64,000 nt of DNA, from NCBI GenBank assembly GCA_037440925.1, contig JBBITF010000010.1, positions 1-64,000 of the forward strand. Direction: 5' to 3'. Every line of letters begins with the position of its first letter. The first letter of the stretch is position 1. Below the pieces are notes generated by a model. It was given only the letters and a program-made list of their open reading frames with translations, did not search any database and was not told the DNA's origin. The stretch is from JAABUE01 sp037440925 (GTDB lineage: Bacteria > Chloroflexota > Anaerolineae > Anaerolineales > Villigracilaceae). This document shows, piece by piece, positions 7,838 to 16,470 of this stretch. The position numbers and the translations under genes were made by a program.

Positions 7838-9469
7838 TTACTGCAAGCGCTTAAGCAAATACAATGCGCCCCTCTCGAAACCGCGCTCAAGATAATATTG
7901 CCGCGTACCAACCGCCGAAATGACCGCTATACGCTCGAAACCCTTTTGCCGGGCCAGCCTCTCGGCTTTTTCCAGCAACTGCGTTCCCAAACCAGCATGC
8001 TGAGCCGCGCCATCTTGCTCTGCACCCACAGGTAAAGATTGGCCATAGATATGCAGTTCGCGCACCAGCGCCGCACCGCGCAAATCTTCCAAGCCGGTTT
8101 GGGGAGAATCTGTGCCCGGCAAAGACAGGCGCAAAAAACCCGCCAGATGATCATCAAGCGTCACAAACGAAAGAAAATGTTCCTCTGCGCCGTCAGCCTG
8201 GTAGACCAGGTCATCCAAACGCAGCGTCTGTGGCCGCACCGGCTTGCCGCGCACCTCCCGGCAACGCACACACTGACAAGCCCGACCACGCCGCCGCAAC
8301 TCGCGCTGGACATCTTGGCGCAGCGAGGTACGCCGATTTCCTTGCACGACGCGCGTAGAAGGAATGTCACGGATGACGCGGTTGACACGGCAATAACGTG
8401 GGATAGTTGTCTTGAGGTCTGCTATCAGGTCAATCAATTCCTGAGTGGTATAGGGTTGATATTCGCCGCGCTGCCAAAAAGCGTACAATTCGGCATTTGC
8501 AAGTAACTGGGTGGGGTAAATTTTGATCTCATCTGGGCAAAGGCCATCCCACAGACGGCTGAAATCGGCGCGGTCAGAGTCGAGGGTTGCGCCAAGCAAA
8601 TTGGGCATCCAATGAAGAACAATTTTGAACCCTGCCGCCCGCAATAAGGACACCGCCCGCCGCGTAGTGGCCACGTCATGGCCGCGCTGGTTGAGCGCCA
8701 GAATGCGGTCGTCCAAACTCTGCGCGCCCATTTGTACCTTGGTCACGCCCAGGTAGCGCAGCCAGCGCAATTCATCTGGGGCGATCTCGTCTGGCCGCGT
8801 TTCGATGACCAGGCCAACGTTACGGTGAGGCGCGGTTTCGTTCAACGTCTGGGCTTCCCTCAGATCCCCCTCTGTCCCCCCATTTGGTTGCACAAAATGG
8901 AGGGATGCAAGGGGGGCATTCAACGCCTCGAAACAACGCCTGACAAACCACTCCTGATAATCGCGCCGGTAAGCCGACCAGGTGCCGCCCAGGATGAGCA
9001 GTTCGATCTTATCAATAGGATGCCCCACCGCCTCCAGCGCCTCGAGGCGCGAGCGCACCTGTGCATAGGGGTCAAAATCAAATTCGAGCCCGCGCATGGC
9101 GCCTGGCTCGTCTGGCAAATATGACTTGGGCATACGCGCGTCGGTAGGGCAGAACACGCATTTCCCAGGGCAGGGATACGGCTTCGTCAACACTGTCACA
9201 GTCGTCACGCCCGAAAGGGTACGCACCGGCTTCAAACGGATGCGCTCCAACAGGCGCACATCTTCGCTCAGTTCGCCCTCCTGGACCATTTGTTGATAAG
9301 CCGCTACCAGCGCATATTTACCCAAATAACCGCCGCCCGGCACAGGATGACGGCGCAGACTGTCCATCACCGGCAGACCTCGCCGCACATCGTTCAGCGC
9401 TCTTCGCGCCAGTTCCAATTTCTCAGGCGTCAGAGAATGGGTTTCGAGCCAATTTTCCTTCTTCGACAC
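7838..9469 (-). CDS. elp3: Elp3-type tRNA uridine(34) acetyltransferase (radical SAM + GNAT)
   Basis: A 543-residue Elongator subunit 3 homologue. It makes 5-carboxymethyl-type side chains on wobble uridine 34 using S-adenosylmethionine and acetyl-CoA. The radical-SAM half has the Elp3 cluster motif CPGKCVFCPTD, followed by PKSYLPDEPGA, the LGGTW segment and NLLGAT. The last 140 residues are a GNAT domain (ELHIYGQSLPVG, GLGTQLLEKAERLA). The GTG at 9469 is preferred because GAGAGG lies upstream; a TTG at 9481 is the alternative. TATAAT is just upstream at 9490. It is divergent from a Trm9-like methyltransferase, a suggestive partner. Confidence 0.9.
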   Translation of the reverse strand: MSKKENWLETHSLTPEKLELARRALNDVRRGLPVMDSLRRHPVPGGGYLGKYALVAAYQQMVQEGELSEDVRLLERIRLKPVRTLSGVTTVTVLTKPYPCPGKCVFCPTDARMPKSYLPDEPGAMRGLEFDFDPYAQVRSRLEALEAVGHPIDKIELLILGGTWSAYRRDYQEWFVRRCFEALNAPLASLHFVQPNGGTEGDLREAQTLNETAPHRNVGLVIETRPDEIAPDELRWLRYLGVTKVQMGAQSLDDRILALNQRGHDVATTRRAVSLLRAAGFKIVLHWMPNLLGATLDSDRADFSRLWDGLCPDEIKIYPTQLLANAELYAFWQRGEYQPYTTQELIDLIADLKTTIPRYCRVNRVIRDIPSTRVVQGNRRTSLRQDVQRELRRRGRACQCVRCREVRGKPVRPQTLRLDDLVYQADGAEEHFLSFVTLDDHLAGFLRLSLPGTDSPQTGLEDLRGAALVRELHIYGQSLPVGAEQDGAAQHAGLGTQLLEKAERLARQKGFERIAVISAVGTRQYYLERGFERGALYLLKRLQ

Positions 9470-9584
9470 GCTACCTCTCAAGTTGCAAATTATAACCCGA
9501 TAGTATCATGGCCATAAACCAAAGGGTGGGGCGCGGAATCGGCTCCCCCATCTAAGGATACCCCGATACATCCAGCAAGTATCA

Positions 9585-9590
9585 TATAAT
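9585..9590 (+). promoter_or_regulatory. -10 hexamer TATAAT six bases before the ATG
   Basis: A consensus TATAAT is followed by AGGCGT and then the ATG at 9597. The spacing puts the transcription start on or next to the start codon, so the mRNA should be leaderless. No clear -35 box is seen. Confidence 0.5.
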
Positions 9591-9596
9591 AGGCGT

Positions 9597-10322
9597 ATGA
9601 AAGCCAAAATTGCCGAACGATTGCTGACCCTTAACCGTCAATTCTACACCGATTTTGGCGCCTCCTTCTCTGCCACGCGCAGCCGCCTCCAGCCAGGCGT
9701 GCGTAAGATTTTGGCCTCCTTGCGAGGAAATGAGACGATTCTCGACCTGGGATGCGGCAATGGCGGACTGGCGCGGGCGCTAGCGAGTTGTGGCCACCGC
9801 GGCGCGTATCTGGGCCTGGACTTCAGCCTGCCTCTGCTTGCGGAGGCCGGATCTACGCCGAGAGATTTTCCGGCTGCATTTCGTGAAGCCGACCTCACGC
9901 AGTTATCGCTCATCCGTGATCAGTTATCAGTGATTAATGCCTGGGAACTGATTACTGCCTTTGCTGTTTTACATCACATCCCTGGACAAAACCTGAGGCT
10001 GGGTATTTTGAAGACAACTCATGCATTGCTGGCGGAGGGCGGGCGTTTCATCCACTCGAACTGGCAATTCCTGAACAGCCCACGTCTAAGAGGGCGCATT
10101 CGGCCATGGAGCGAAATTGGCCTGACGCAACAAGACGTAGACCCAGGCGATTATCTACTGGATTGGCGCGCGGGCGGTCACGGCCTGCGTTACGTTCATC
10201 ACTTCGACCAGGATGAATTGGCCGCGCTGGCCGCTTCGACCGGCTTCAAAATTACCAAGACCTTCTACTCCGACGGCAAAGAGGGCAACCTGGCCGTGTA
10301 TCAAACGTGGGAAAAAGCATAG
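9597..10322 (+). CDS. Class I SAM methyltransferase, Trm9/ALKBH8-like
   Basis: A 241-residue Rossmann-fold methyltransferase. Motif I is LDLGCGNGGLA, near residue 45. Motif IV-like FAVLHHIP is near 124. Three features resemble the tRNA methyltransferase Trm9: FSATRSRLQPGV before motif I, AVLHH, and a late block of DWR followed by LRYVHHF and EL. In eukaryotes Trm9 methylates the product of Elongator to give mcm5U34. An elp3 gene lies immediately divergent, which supports this role, but it remains an inference. The mRNA is probably leaderless. Confidence 0.7.
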   Translation: MKAKIAERLLTLNRQFYTDFGASFSATRSRLQPGVRKILASLRGNETILDLGCGNGGLARALASCGHRGAYLGLDFSLPLLAEAGSTPRDFPAAFREADLTQLSLIRDQLSVINAWELITAFAVLHHIPGQNLRLGILKTTHALLAEGGRFIHSNWQFLNSPRLRGRIRPWSEIGLTQQDVDPGDYLLDWRAGGHGLRYVHHFDQDELAALAASTGFKITKTFYSDGKEGNLAVYQTWEKA

Positions 10323-10439
10323 CGCGGCTGTGCCGTAAACTTCAGTTTGCGCTTTGCACAGGAACAAACTGAAGCAGTACTGCACAGAATCTTCGCGAGT
10401 AATACTATAGCGCGACATTCTGCAGAATAATGGACAAAC

Positions 10440-10589
10440 GTAACTGCCCACCTCTAGCATCGGTTTGGTTTTTGGGTGAGAAAACCATCCACGAATAAAC
10501 CACGAATGCTCGAATGACGGCGTGATTCGTGTATTCGTGCAGTATTCGTGGACGATTTGCGCTCAAATATAGGCAGGGTAGGCGTTTAC
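10440..10589. repeat. Dispersed repeat, copy A (inverted-repeat ends, GTAACTGCC...)
   Basis: From 10451 to 10589, 139 bases match 52055-52193 with about nine mismatches (my hand count). The copy starts with GTAACTGCCCACC and ends with GGTAGGCGTTTAC, which are imperfect inverted repeats of each other (10 of 13). Inside are nested CCACGAAT / ATTCGTGG palindromes. No coding capacity is seen. This looks like a small non-autonomous mobile or palindromic element. Confidence 0.7.
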
Positions 10590-10637
10590 GGACAAACAAG
10601 AAAAGCCAAGCGGCTGAAGAACGGTTGCGCCTCTTAC

Positions 10638-10669
10638 AAAAAAATCGAGAGTTCGCTTTTAGAGCGAAC
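10638..10669 (-). terminator. Rho-independent terminator of the tRNA-Ser genes
   Basis: Read leftward, a 7-bp GC-containing stem (GTTCGCT with its complement, arms 10651-10657 and 10663-10669, 5-base loop) is followed a few bases later by seven T residues. It lies about 10 bases past the 3' end of tRNA-Ser(GCT). Confidence 0.65.
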
Positions 10670-10678
10670 CCTCATCAG

Positions 10679-10767
10679 CGGGGAGGGCGGGATTCGAACC
10701 CGCGGTCGAGTTTAACCCCGACACTCACTTAGCAGGCGAGCCCAATCAGCCTCTCTGGCACCTCCCC
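10679..10767 (-). tRNA. tRNA-Ser (anticodon GCT)
   Basis: An 89-nt class II tRNA. The acceptor stem GGGGAGG pairs with CCTCCCC, the discriminator is G, and the T loop reads GGTTCGAATCC. The anticodon loop CTGCTAA gives anticodon GCT (reads AGC/AGU), and there is a long variable arm. The CCA end is not encoded. It is downstream of a second tRNA-Ser on the same strand. Confidence 0.93.
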
Positions 10768-10796
10768 AGGTTGCCTTTACGCTCAGAGTGGAAAGG

Positions 10797-10881
10797 CGGA
10801 GGGAGAGGGATTCGAACCCACGATGGATTACTCCATACCTGTTTTCAAGACAGGCGCCTTAAACCACTCGGCCATCCCTCC
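10797..10881 (-). tRNA. tRNA-Ser (anticodon TGA)
   Basis: An 85-nt class II tRNA. The acceptor stem GGAGGGA pairs with TCCCTCC, followed by discriminator G. The anticodon stem-loop CCTGT-CTTGAAA-ACAGG gives anticodon TGA (reads UCN codons). The variable arm is long, and the T arm contains GGTTCGAATCC. CCA is not encoded. It sits between pyrE and tRNA-Ser(GCT), all leftward. Confidence 0.93.
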
Positions 10882-10922
10882 GAGCAAGATGATTTTACCA
10901 TAAGTTTTGCAAAGAACCCCAC

Positions 10923-11549
10923 TCATCTGGCTTGCAAAAATGCTCTTGTCTGTTCGATTTTTTCTTTTTCTATGCTGCCGCTCTCTTCCCAACGATTCAA
11001 CATGTCAGAAATGGTGAACACGGCATGCAGATTGAAACCCGCCTGCGCCAATGCCGCCTTTGCACCCGATTGACGGTCAATCAACACGACAACATCTTTT
11101 ACCATCAGGCCCGCGTCAGTCAGTTTTTGGATGGCTTCGAACTTGCTTTCGCCGGTCGTGGCCAGGTCATCAATGACAACGACCATTTCGCCAGGACAAT
11201 ATTCGCCTTCGATTTCGGCCTTAGTGCCATAGGCTTTGATTTCCTTGCGCGGGTAAATCATCGGATAGCCGCCTTGCAACGAGATGGCAGTGGCAATAGG
11301 GATAGCGGCGTAAGGCAGAGCGGCTAAGCGGGAAAATTGCAGCCCAGAAAGCAGCGGCAAGTAGGCTTGAGCCACGTCTGCCAGCAACTTGGGGTAAGAA
11401 ATAAGGCGGCGCAGGTCAATGTAAATGGGACTCTTGATCCCCGACTTGAGAGTAAATTCTCCGAATTTGATGCAGCCGGCCGATAGAAGACCGTCGGAGA
11501 GAGTAGAGAGTAGATGAGTAGAGAGACGAGCAGAGCGTAGTGGCTGCAT
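10923..11549 (-). CDS. pyrE: Orotate phosphoribosyltransferase
   Basis: A 208-residue enzyme that makes orotidine 5'-phosphate from orotate and PRPP in UMP synthesis. The PRPP-binding motif VVVIDDLATTGESK is near residues 124-137, and GEFTLKSG-SPIYIDLR near the N terminus is typical. The ATG at 11549 lies 1 base after the pyrF stop, with AAGGAGA in the pyrF end as ribosome site. The N-terminal segment (about residues 5-20) is encoded by a CTCTACT-rich low-complexity stretch. Confidence 0.92.
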   Translation of the reverse strand: MQPLRSARLSTHLLSTLSDGLLSAGCIKFGEFTLKSGIKSPIYIDLRRLISYPKLLADVAQAYLPLLSGLQFSRLAALPYAAIPIATAISLQGGYPMIYPRKEIKAYGTKAEIEGEYCPGEMVVVIDDLATTGESKFEAIQKLTDAGLMVKDVVVLIDRQSGAKAALAQAGFNLHAVFTISDMLNRWEESGSIEKEKIEQTRAFLQAR

Positions 11550-11550
11550 G

Positions 11551-12429
11551 TCATTCTCCTTGACGGCGGAACTGTTCTCTAATCTCCAATATCTGATCCC
11601 TGAGTTCCGCCGCAGCCAGGGCGGGATTGGATGCCCGCGCAATGCCCCGCGAGACGTTGATCAGCATCCCGCGTCCATCTTGACGCAGGCCTGCTCCCAG
11701 CGCCCGGGCCAAGTCCCCGCCCTGGGCGCCGACGCCGGGCGCCAGGAACCACAGGCCCGGCGCGGCAGCGCGGACGCGGGCCAGCGCTTCGGGTTGGGTG
11801 GCGCCGACCACCAGGCCGATGTTGTTCCCGCTGTTCCAGGCTTGGGCGAGTTTGGCAACCTTGATGTGTAAGGGGATGAAGGAAGAAAAAGGAAAGAGGT
11901 CGCCTTTTTTTGTCTTTTCCCTTTCTTCCTCGTCAAGAACCAACACATCTTGCAGGTCGCCGCCGCCCGGGTTGCTGGTCTTGCACAGCAGGAAGACGCC
12001 CTTTTCCTTGTAGCCCAGAAACGGCTGGATGGAATCGAAGCCCAGGTAGGGGTTGAGGGTGATGGCGTGCGCGCCGAGATGCGCGAAGGCGGATTTGGCA
12101 TAGGCTTCAGCAGTGGAGGCGATGTCGCCGCGCTTGGCATCCAGGATGACGGGGATGAGCGAGCCGAGGCGGCGCGATTCGTCCTCAACGGCTTCAATGA
12201 CCTGCCTGAGCGCCGTCCACCCATCCGCGCCAAAGACCTCGAAGAAGGCGGCATTGGGCTTGAAGGCCGCGGCGTAGGGAGATGTCGCTTTAACGAGACG
12301 CAGGCAGAAGTCCAGGGCAGAGGCGGCGGTGGGTTCGGGGAGGTCGGAGAGGTGCGGGTCCAGTCCAATGCACAGCAGGGAGGAGCAATCGTCCACCCGT
12401 TTTTCGAGGAAAGAGAAGAAGGTTTCCAT
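11551..12429 (-). CDS. pyrF: Orotidine 5'-phosphate decarboxylase (type 2)
   Basis: A 292-residue TIM-barrel enzyme for the last step of UMP synthesis. The active-site strand is VILDAKRGDIASTAEAYA (the type 2 DxKRGDI form), with CIGLDPHLSDL at the N terminus and APGVGAQGGD near the phosphate site. The length suits the longer type 2 group. It lies 16 bases after pyrB and 1 base before pyrE, so the three form one operon. Confidence 0.93.
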   Translation of the reverse strand: METFFSFLEKRVDDCSSLLCIGLDPHLSDLPEPTAASALDFCLRLVKATSPYAAAFKPNAAFFEVFGADGWTALRQVIEAVEDESRRLGSLIPVILDAKRGDIASTAEAYAKSAFAHLGAHAITLNPYLGFDSIQPFLGYKEKGVFLLCKTSNPGGGDLQDVLVLDEEEREKTKKGDLFPFSSFIPLHIKVAKLAQAWNSGNNIGLVVGATQPEALARVRAAAPGLWFLAPGVGAQGGDLARALGAGLRQDGRGMLINVSRGIARASNPALAAAELRDQILEIREQFRRQGE

Positions 12430-12445
12430 TGTATGTGTCGTGCGC

Positions 12446-13429
12446 CTACGCTTTGCCCAACACCATTGCAAGCAAAGCCATCCTCACGTACAGTCCATAC
12501 TCCATCTGGCGGAAATAGGCGGCGCGGGGGTCGTCGTCGAAGTCGGGGCTGATCTCGCCAACGCGCGGCAGGGGGTGCATGACAATCATGTCTTGCTTGG
12601 CGGCCTTCATGATGTCGGGGTCAATCACATACGCGCCTTTGACTTTTTCGTATTCTGCCGGGTCCTCGAAGCGCTCTTTTTGGACGCGGGTGACGTACAA
12701 TACGTCAGTTTCGGGTAAGACTGTTTCGAGCGAAGTAAACTCGGCCTGCGGGACGCCCTTGGCAGCCACTTCATTCATCACTTCTTTGGGCATGCGCAGG
12801 ATTTCAGGAGAAACATAGTTGATCTTGACCTGGAACAGCGAGAGCAAGCGCGCCAGCGAGTGAACAGTGCGGCCATACTTCAAATCGCCCAGCATGGTGA
12901 CGGTCATACCATCTACCTGACCCTCGCCCAGTTCCTCGAAGATGGTGAAGGTATCGAGCAGCGCCTGGGTGGGATGCTCGCCCACGCCATCGCCAGCATT
13001 GATGACGGGCTTGCGCGCCGCCTTGGCAGCAATGGCGGCTGAGCCGGTTTCAGGGTGACGCAGCACAATGACATCGGCATAGCATTCGAGCGTTCGGACG
13101 GTATCGGGCAGGCTTTCGCCTTTGGCCACCGAGGAATAGCGCACTTCGTTGATAGGAATGACGCTGCCGCCCAGCCGTTCCATGGCCGCCGTGAACGATG
13201 ACGAGGTACGGGTGGAGGGTTCGTAGAACAGGTTGGCGAGGATCTTGCCTTTCAGCAGGTCGAAGGTGCCGATGCGCTCGACCATGCCGCGCATCTCGTG
13301 GGCGACGCCAAAGACGTACTCCAGGTCAGCGCGGGTGAACTGCTTGACGGACAGGATGTCCTTGCCGTACCAGGGCGCGTGGGTGTTGTCGCCAAAAGGC
13401 AGGTAGGGGGATTTGGGGTCAGTGGGCAT
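12446..13429 (-). CDS. pyrB: Aspartate carbamoyltransferase, catalytic chain
   Basis: A 327-residue transcarbamylase that makes carbamoyl-aspartate, the first committed pyrimidine step. The carbamoyl-phosphate site FYEPSTRTSSSF and the HPTQALLDTFTI motif are present, and HPLPR is near the C terminus. AGGAGA precedes the ATG. It leads the pyrB-pyrF-pyrE operon. No pyrI regulatory chain or pyrC is adjacent. A terminator-like hairpin sits in the upstream leader and may control the operon. Confidence 0.95.
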   Translation of the reverse strand: MPTDPKSPYLPFGDNTHAPWYGKDILSVKQFTRADLEYVFGVAHEMRGMVERIGTFDLLKGKILANLFYEPSTRTSSSFTAAMERLGGSVIPINEVRYSSVAKGESLPDTVRTLECYADVIVLRHPETGSAAIAAKAARKPVINAGDGVGEHPTQALLDTFTIFEELGEGQVDGMTVTMLGDLKYGRTVHSLARLLSLFQVKINYVSPEILRMPKEVMNEVAAKGVPQAEFTSLETVLPETDVLYVTRVQKERFEDPAEYEKVKGAYVIDPDIMKAAKQDMIVMHPLPRVGEISPDFDDDPRAAYFRQMEYGLYVRMALLAMVLGKA

Positions 13430-13473
13430 AAGTAGTCTCCTAGTTGGGTAATTTAGTCGTAAGGATAGACTCG

Positions 13474-13508
13474 AAAAAACTTCCGAAGCCTGGAAAACTT
13501 CGGAAGTT
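13474..13508 (-). terminator. Terminator-like hairpin in the pyrB leader (possible attenuator)
   Basis: A perfect 11-bp inverted repeat (AACTTCCGAAG / CTTCGGAAGTT, 13478-13488 and 13498-13508) has a 9-base loop. Read leftward, toward pyrB, it is followed by six T residues (13479-13474), ending 45 bases before the pyrB ATG. The T run is only on this side, so it works as a terminator for transcripts entering pyrB. Confidence 0.5.
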
Positions 13509-13814
13509 CAATGTTTCGCTCGTATCATGCCAATCCCAGAATCCGGCAGATGTTTGGATTCTGCCAGGTTCTTCTAGGACAAGATCAACGGGTTTCTCTT
13601 GAATTGTTATGTGGGTCATCCTGAAGGCCGATTATACAACAAATTGGCTGGCTATTTCGAAACGCGGAAGTGCTTTTACTGGCTCGGAAAGTACCCAGAA
13701 TGGGTATTGACAATTCCGAAGCCATCTTTGCCGGATCTGGCAATCCCGCAAAGCAATATACGGCGCTTCACAGAGACCCCGTTTAAACTGCCAACCAGAC
13801 TCCTTGGGGAGGTG

Positions 13815-13820
13815 TATACT
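13815..13820 (+). promoter_or_regulatory. -10 hexamer TATACT six bases before the permease ATG
   Basis: TATACT, then CAGGCT, then ATG at 13827. The spacing predicts a leaderless mRNA. GGGGAGG a little further upstream could serve as a ribosome site if a longer transcript exists. Confidence 0.45.
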
Positions 13821-13826
13821 CAGGCT

Positions 13827-15665
13827 ATGCTGACGCGCCTCAAAGAACTGCTGATCGGTCCGCCCCTTCCCACCTACCAACTGCACGAAAAGAAACTGAA
13901 CAAGATCCGCGCCCTGGCTGCTTTCTCGCCGGACGCGCTCTCGTCAATCGCCTACGCCAACCAGGAAATCTACCTGGGGCTGCTGGTAGCAGGCAGCGCA
14001 GGGCTGGCGCTGGCCTGGCCGATCGGGTTGGCGGTCACCGGCTTGCTGGTGATCGTTGCCCTGTCCTATTACCAGACCATCCAGGGATATCCCTCCGGTG
14101 GCGGGTCGTACGTGGTGGCGCGCGACAATCTAGGCGCCCTGCCCGGCCTGGTGACAGGCGCGGCGCTGTTGATCGGTTATCTACTCACCGCCGCTGTCAG
14201 CCTGACAGCCGGAGTGGAAGCGATTGCTTCGGCCTTTCCTGCCCTTTGGCCTCACCGGGTTGTATTGGCGTTGGCAATATTGGTCGTCATGACCATTGCA
14301 AACCTGCGCGGCTTGCGCGAGACGGGGACATTGATGTCCGTGCCGGTCTACTTGTTCCTGTTCCTTTACCTGCCAATGCTGGCGTACGGACTTTACCGCC
14401 TGGTAGTGGATGGACCCGCGACCTGGATCACAGGTCTCCCCGCTGCGCCTCAACCTGTGACCCTTTACCTGCTCCTGCACACCTTCTCTGCTGGCTGCAC
14501 AGCCCTGACCGGCATCGAGGCCATCAGTAACGGCGTACCGGCCTTCCAATCTCCTGAAGCAAAAAATGCAGGCAGAACGTTGATCGTCATGGCCGCGCTC
14601 ATGGGTATTCTCTTCGTAGGCAGCATTGGATTGACACAATACCTGGGAGTGATTGCTGCTCCACAAGAAACCATTCTCTCAGCCCTGGCGCGGCGGTTGG
14701 TGGGAAATGGTCTGGCTTACTATCTCATCCAGAGCAGTACCATGCTCATCCTGGCGGTAGCCGCCAACACCAGTTTTGCGGGCTTCCCACGCCTTGCAGC
14801 CATCCTTGCCAAGGACGGTTTCCTGCCGCGCCAGTTGACCGGACTGGGCGACCGATTGGTGTTCGCCAATGGTATCGTGACCCTGGCTGCGGCTACGGGT
14901 GTGCTCATTTTTCTGTTTGGCGGCAATAGCCACGCGCTTATTCCGCTGTTTGCTGTGGGCGTTTTCCTGGCATTTACCTTCTCACAGGCAGGTATGGTGT
15001 TGCACTGGTATCGGAAACGCGGGACAGCCTGGCTTGCGAAAGCCTTCTTGAATGGGCTGGGGGCGCTGGCGACGGCAATCACGGTGTTGATCATCGGAAT
15101 CAGCAAGTTCCTCGAGGGAGCCTGGATTACCGTCCTTCTCATTCCTGCGCTGGTAATCACCTTTCACAGAATCCGTTCGCATTACCGGGAGGTGGCGCGC
15201 GAGTTATCGCTACATGGCCTTCCGCCTTCCTTGAAGCCTTCCCCCGCGCCGCGCATAGTCATCCCGATCTCCGGCGTGCATCGTGGGATCGTGGATGCGG
15301 TAGATTTTGCGCAGGCCATTTCCAGGGATGTGACCGCCGTATACGTCGAAATGGAGCCTGGAGAAGCCGAAGCGGTAAGGGAGAAATGGAAGCGATTATG
15401 GCCGGATATTCCCCTTGTGGTAGTCTCTTCGCCATATCGCTCCATCATCCGTCCCTTGCTTGATTTCCTGGATGAGACAGATAAAAAGTATAACGATGAC
15501 CAACTCGCCACCATCATCTTGCCTGAATTCATCCCGGCCAAGTGGTGGCAATCCCTTTTGCACAACCAGACTGCCTGGCTGCTCAAAGCCGCACTACTCT
15601 ACCGGCGGCGCAACCGAGGCTTCCAACGGGTAATCATTGACATTCCCTACCACCTGAAAAGATAA
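13827..15665 (+). CDS. APC-superfamily amino acid permease with cytoplasmic tail
   Basis: A 612-residue transporter. After a short cytoplasmic N terminus, LAAFSPDALSSIAYANQEIYLGL marks helix 1 of the APC fold, and about 12 membrane helices extend to residue 440. A soluble C-terminal domain of about 170 residues follows (PRIVIPISGVHRGIVDAVDFAQAIS), as in KUP-like/YcaM-type permeases with Usp-like tails. The substrate is unknown. The start at 13827 is preferred over 13599 because the conserved protein begins there and the upstream part lies in repeat-containing sequence. Confidence 0.85.
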   Translation: MLTRLKELLIGPPLPTYQLHEKKLNKIRALAAFSPDALSSIAYANQEIYLGLLVAGSAGLALAWPIGLAVTGLLVIVALSYYQTIQGYPSGGGSYVVARDNLGALPGLVTGAALLIGYLLTAAVSLTAGVEAIASAFPALWPHRVVLALAILVVMTIANLRGLRETGTLMSVPVYLFLFLYLPMLAYGLYRLVVDGPATWITGLPAAPQPVTLYLLLHTFSAGCTALTGIEAISNGVPAFQSPEAKNAGRTLIVMAALMGILFVGSIGLTQYLGVIAAPQETILSALARRLVGNGLAYYLIQSSTMLILAVAANTSFAGFPRLAAILAKDGFLPRQLTGLGDRLVFANGIVTLAAATGVLIFLFGGNSHALIPLFAVGVFLAFTFSQAGMVLHWYRKRGTAWLAKAFLNGLGALATAITVLIIGISKFLEGAWITVLLIPALVITFHRIRSHYREVARELSLHGLPPSLKPSPAPRIVIPISGVHRGIVDAVDFAQAISRDVTAVYVEMEPGEAEAVREKWKRLWPDIPLVVVSSPYRSIIRPLLDFLDETDKKYNDDQLATIILPEFIPAKWWQSLLHNQTAWLLKAALLYRRRNRGFQRVIIDIPYHLKR

Positions 15666-15702
15666 TGGTCAAAGACTACCTTATGGACCGGGTATTGTCT
15701 GG

Positions 15703-16410
15703 CTAGAACAGGAAATATCCCAACAGCGCAGCGACGGTGGTGACAGTGATATTGTCCACATCCCGCTGCGGCAGCGACTCTACCAGGGTACTGACCAGGG
15801 CTATGATGGTCAGCGGCAGCAGGTAGGAAGAAAACGGTTTGCCGAACACCCCTACCCCAGCATAAACGGCAAGGATGAAGGCCGAGAGCAGCCAGCCGCC
15901 AAAGAAGACGCCCAGCGAGCCGGCAATGGTCTTTTGGGGGCTATGCGGCCACTTGCTGGAATTGAAGCGCCGCCCGACCAGATCTGCAATCCCATCCCCG
16001 CCGCACATGATCATCAGGGCGGTCATGCCAACCGGCGAATCCTTCCAGAAGATGACGGTCAGCAGGACGAACATGAGGCCGTAATAGAGCGGTCCGCGCA
16101 GGATTTCGCGGCGGTCGCCGCTGCGCGACATGGCGCGGACGGAGGCCTCGTCTTTCATGACGCCCAGTCCCACCAGCGCAAACTGGACGGTAATCGAAAA
16201 GGGGACCAGCGCCGCCAGCCAGCGCGCTTCGGGCGCATCCGGGTAGAACAACCAGCACAGCACAAAGATCGGCCCGGTGCCGATGTGGATCAGTTTGCGG
16301 CTCAAGCGGGATTCGATCCAACCCTGGTGGGCAAAGAAATCCATCAGGCGCAGGAAGGCCAACGCGATGGCGAAGGTGAGGATGGTAGCAACAAAACTAT
16401 TCATAGACAA
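15703..16410 (-). CDS. Diacylglycerol/polyprenol kinase family membrane protein
   Basis: A 235-residue protein with about seven hydrophobic segments, related to dolichol, phytol and farnesol kinases (CTP-dependent polyprenol kinase group). The early SRKLIHIGTG motif, the GDGIADLVGRRF motif and KTIAGSLGVFFGG are the family's conserved loops. It likely phosphorylates a prenyl or lipid alcohol at the membrane. The exact substrate is unknown. It is the last gene of a leftward group that includes cell-surface sugar genes, where a lipid-carrier kinase would make sense. Confidence 0.82.
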   Translation of the reverse strand: MSMNSFVATILTFAIALAFLRLMDFFAHQGWIESRLSRKLIHIGTGPIFVLCWLFYPDAPEARWLAALVPFSITVQFALVGLGVMKDEASVRAMSRSGDRREILRGPLYYGLMFVLLTVIFWKDSPVGMTALMIMCGGDGIADLVGRRFNSSKWPHSPQKTIAGSLGVFFGGWLLSAFILAVYAGVGVFGKPFSSYLLPLTIIALVSTLVESLPQRDVDNITVTTVAALLGYFLF

Positions 16411-16470
16411 TGCCTTTCAATAAGTGGGCGGGTAAGCAATTGCCTTTGGGCGTTTTTTTGAGAGGATAAG

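Larger units (their letters stand above)
10323..10678. other. Intergenic region with repeat element and tRNA terminator
   Basis: No gene is seen here. The region holds a 150-bp repeat (10440-10589) also found near 52.1 kb, and the terminator for the leftward tRNA genes (10638-10669). Confidence 0.6.
13430..13826. other. Intergenic region between divergent pyrB and the permease gene
   Basis: No gene is supported here, although an open frame runs upstream of the permease from 13599. The region contains the hairpin at 13478-13508, a second inverted repeat (CAGAATCC/GGATTCTG, 13537-13563) and a 24-base segment (13686-13709) that is identical to 50479-50502. These match intergenic repeat material rather than coding sequence. 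Confidence 0.55.

Noticed and set aside
7035..7895. A 286-codon rightward frame opposite the chromate transporters
   Set aside because: It crosses two real genes and a gap; the composition is that of antisense of hydrophobic coding sequence.
13599..13826. An N-terminal extension of the permease starting at 13599
   Set aside because: The extension lies in repeat-containing intergenic DNA, lacks hydrophobic or conserved sequence, and a -10 box sits just before the internal ATG at 13827.
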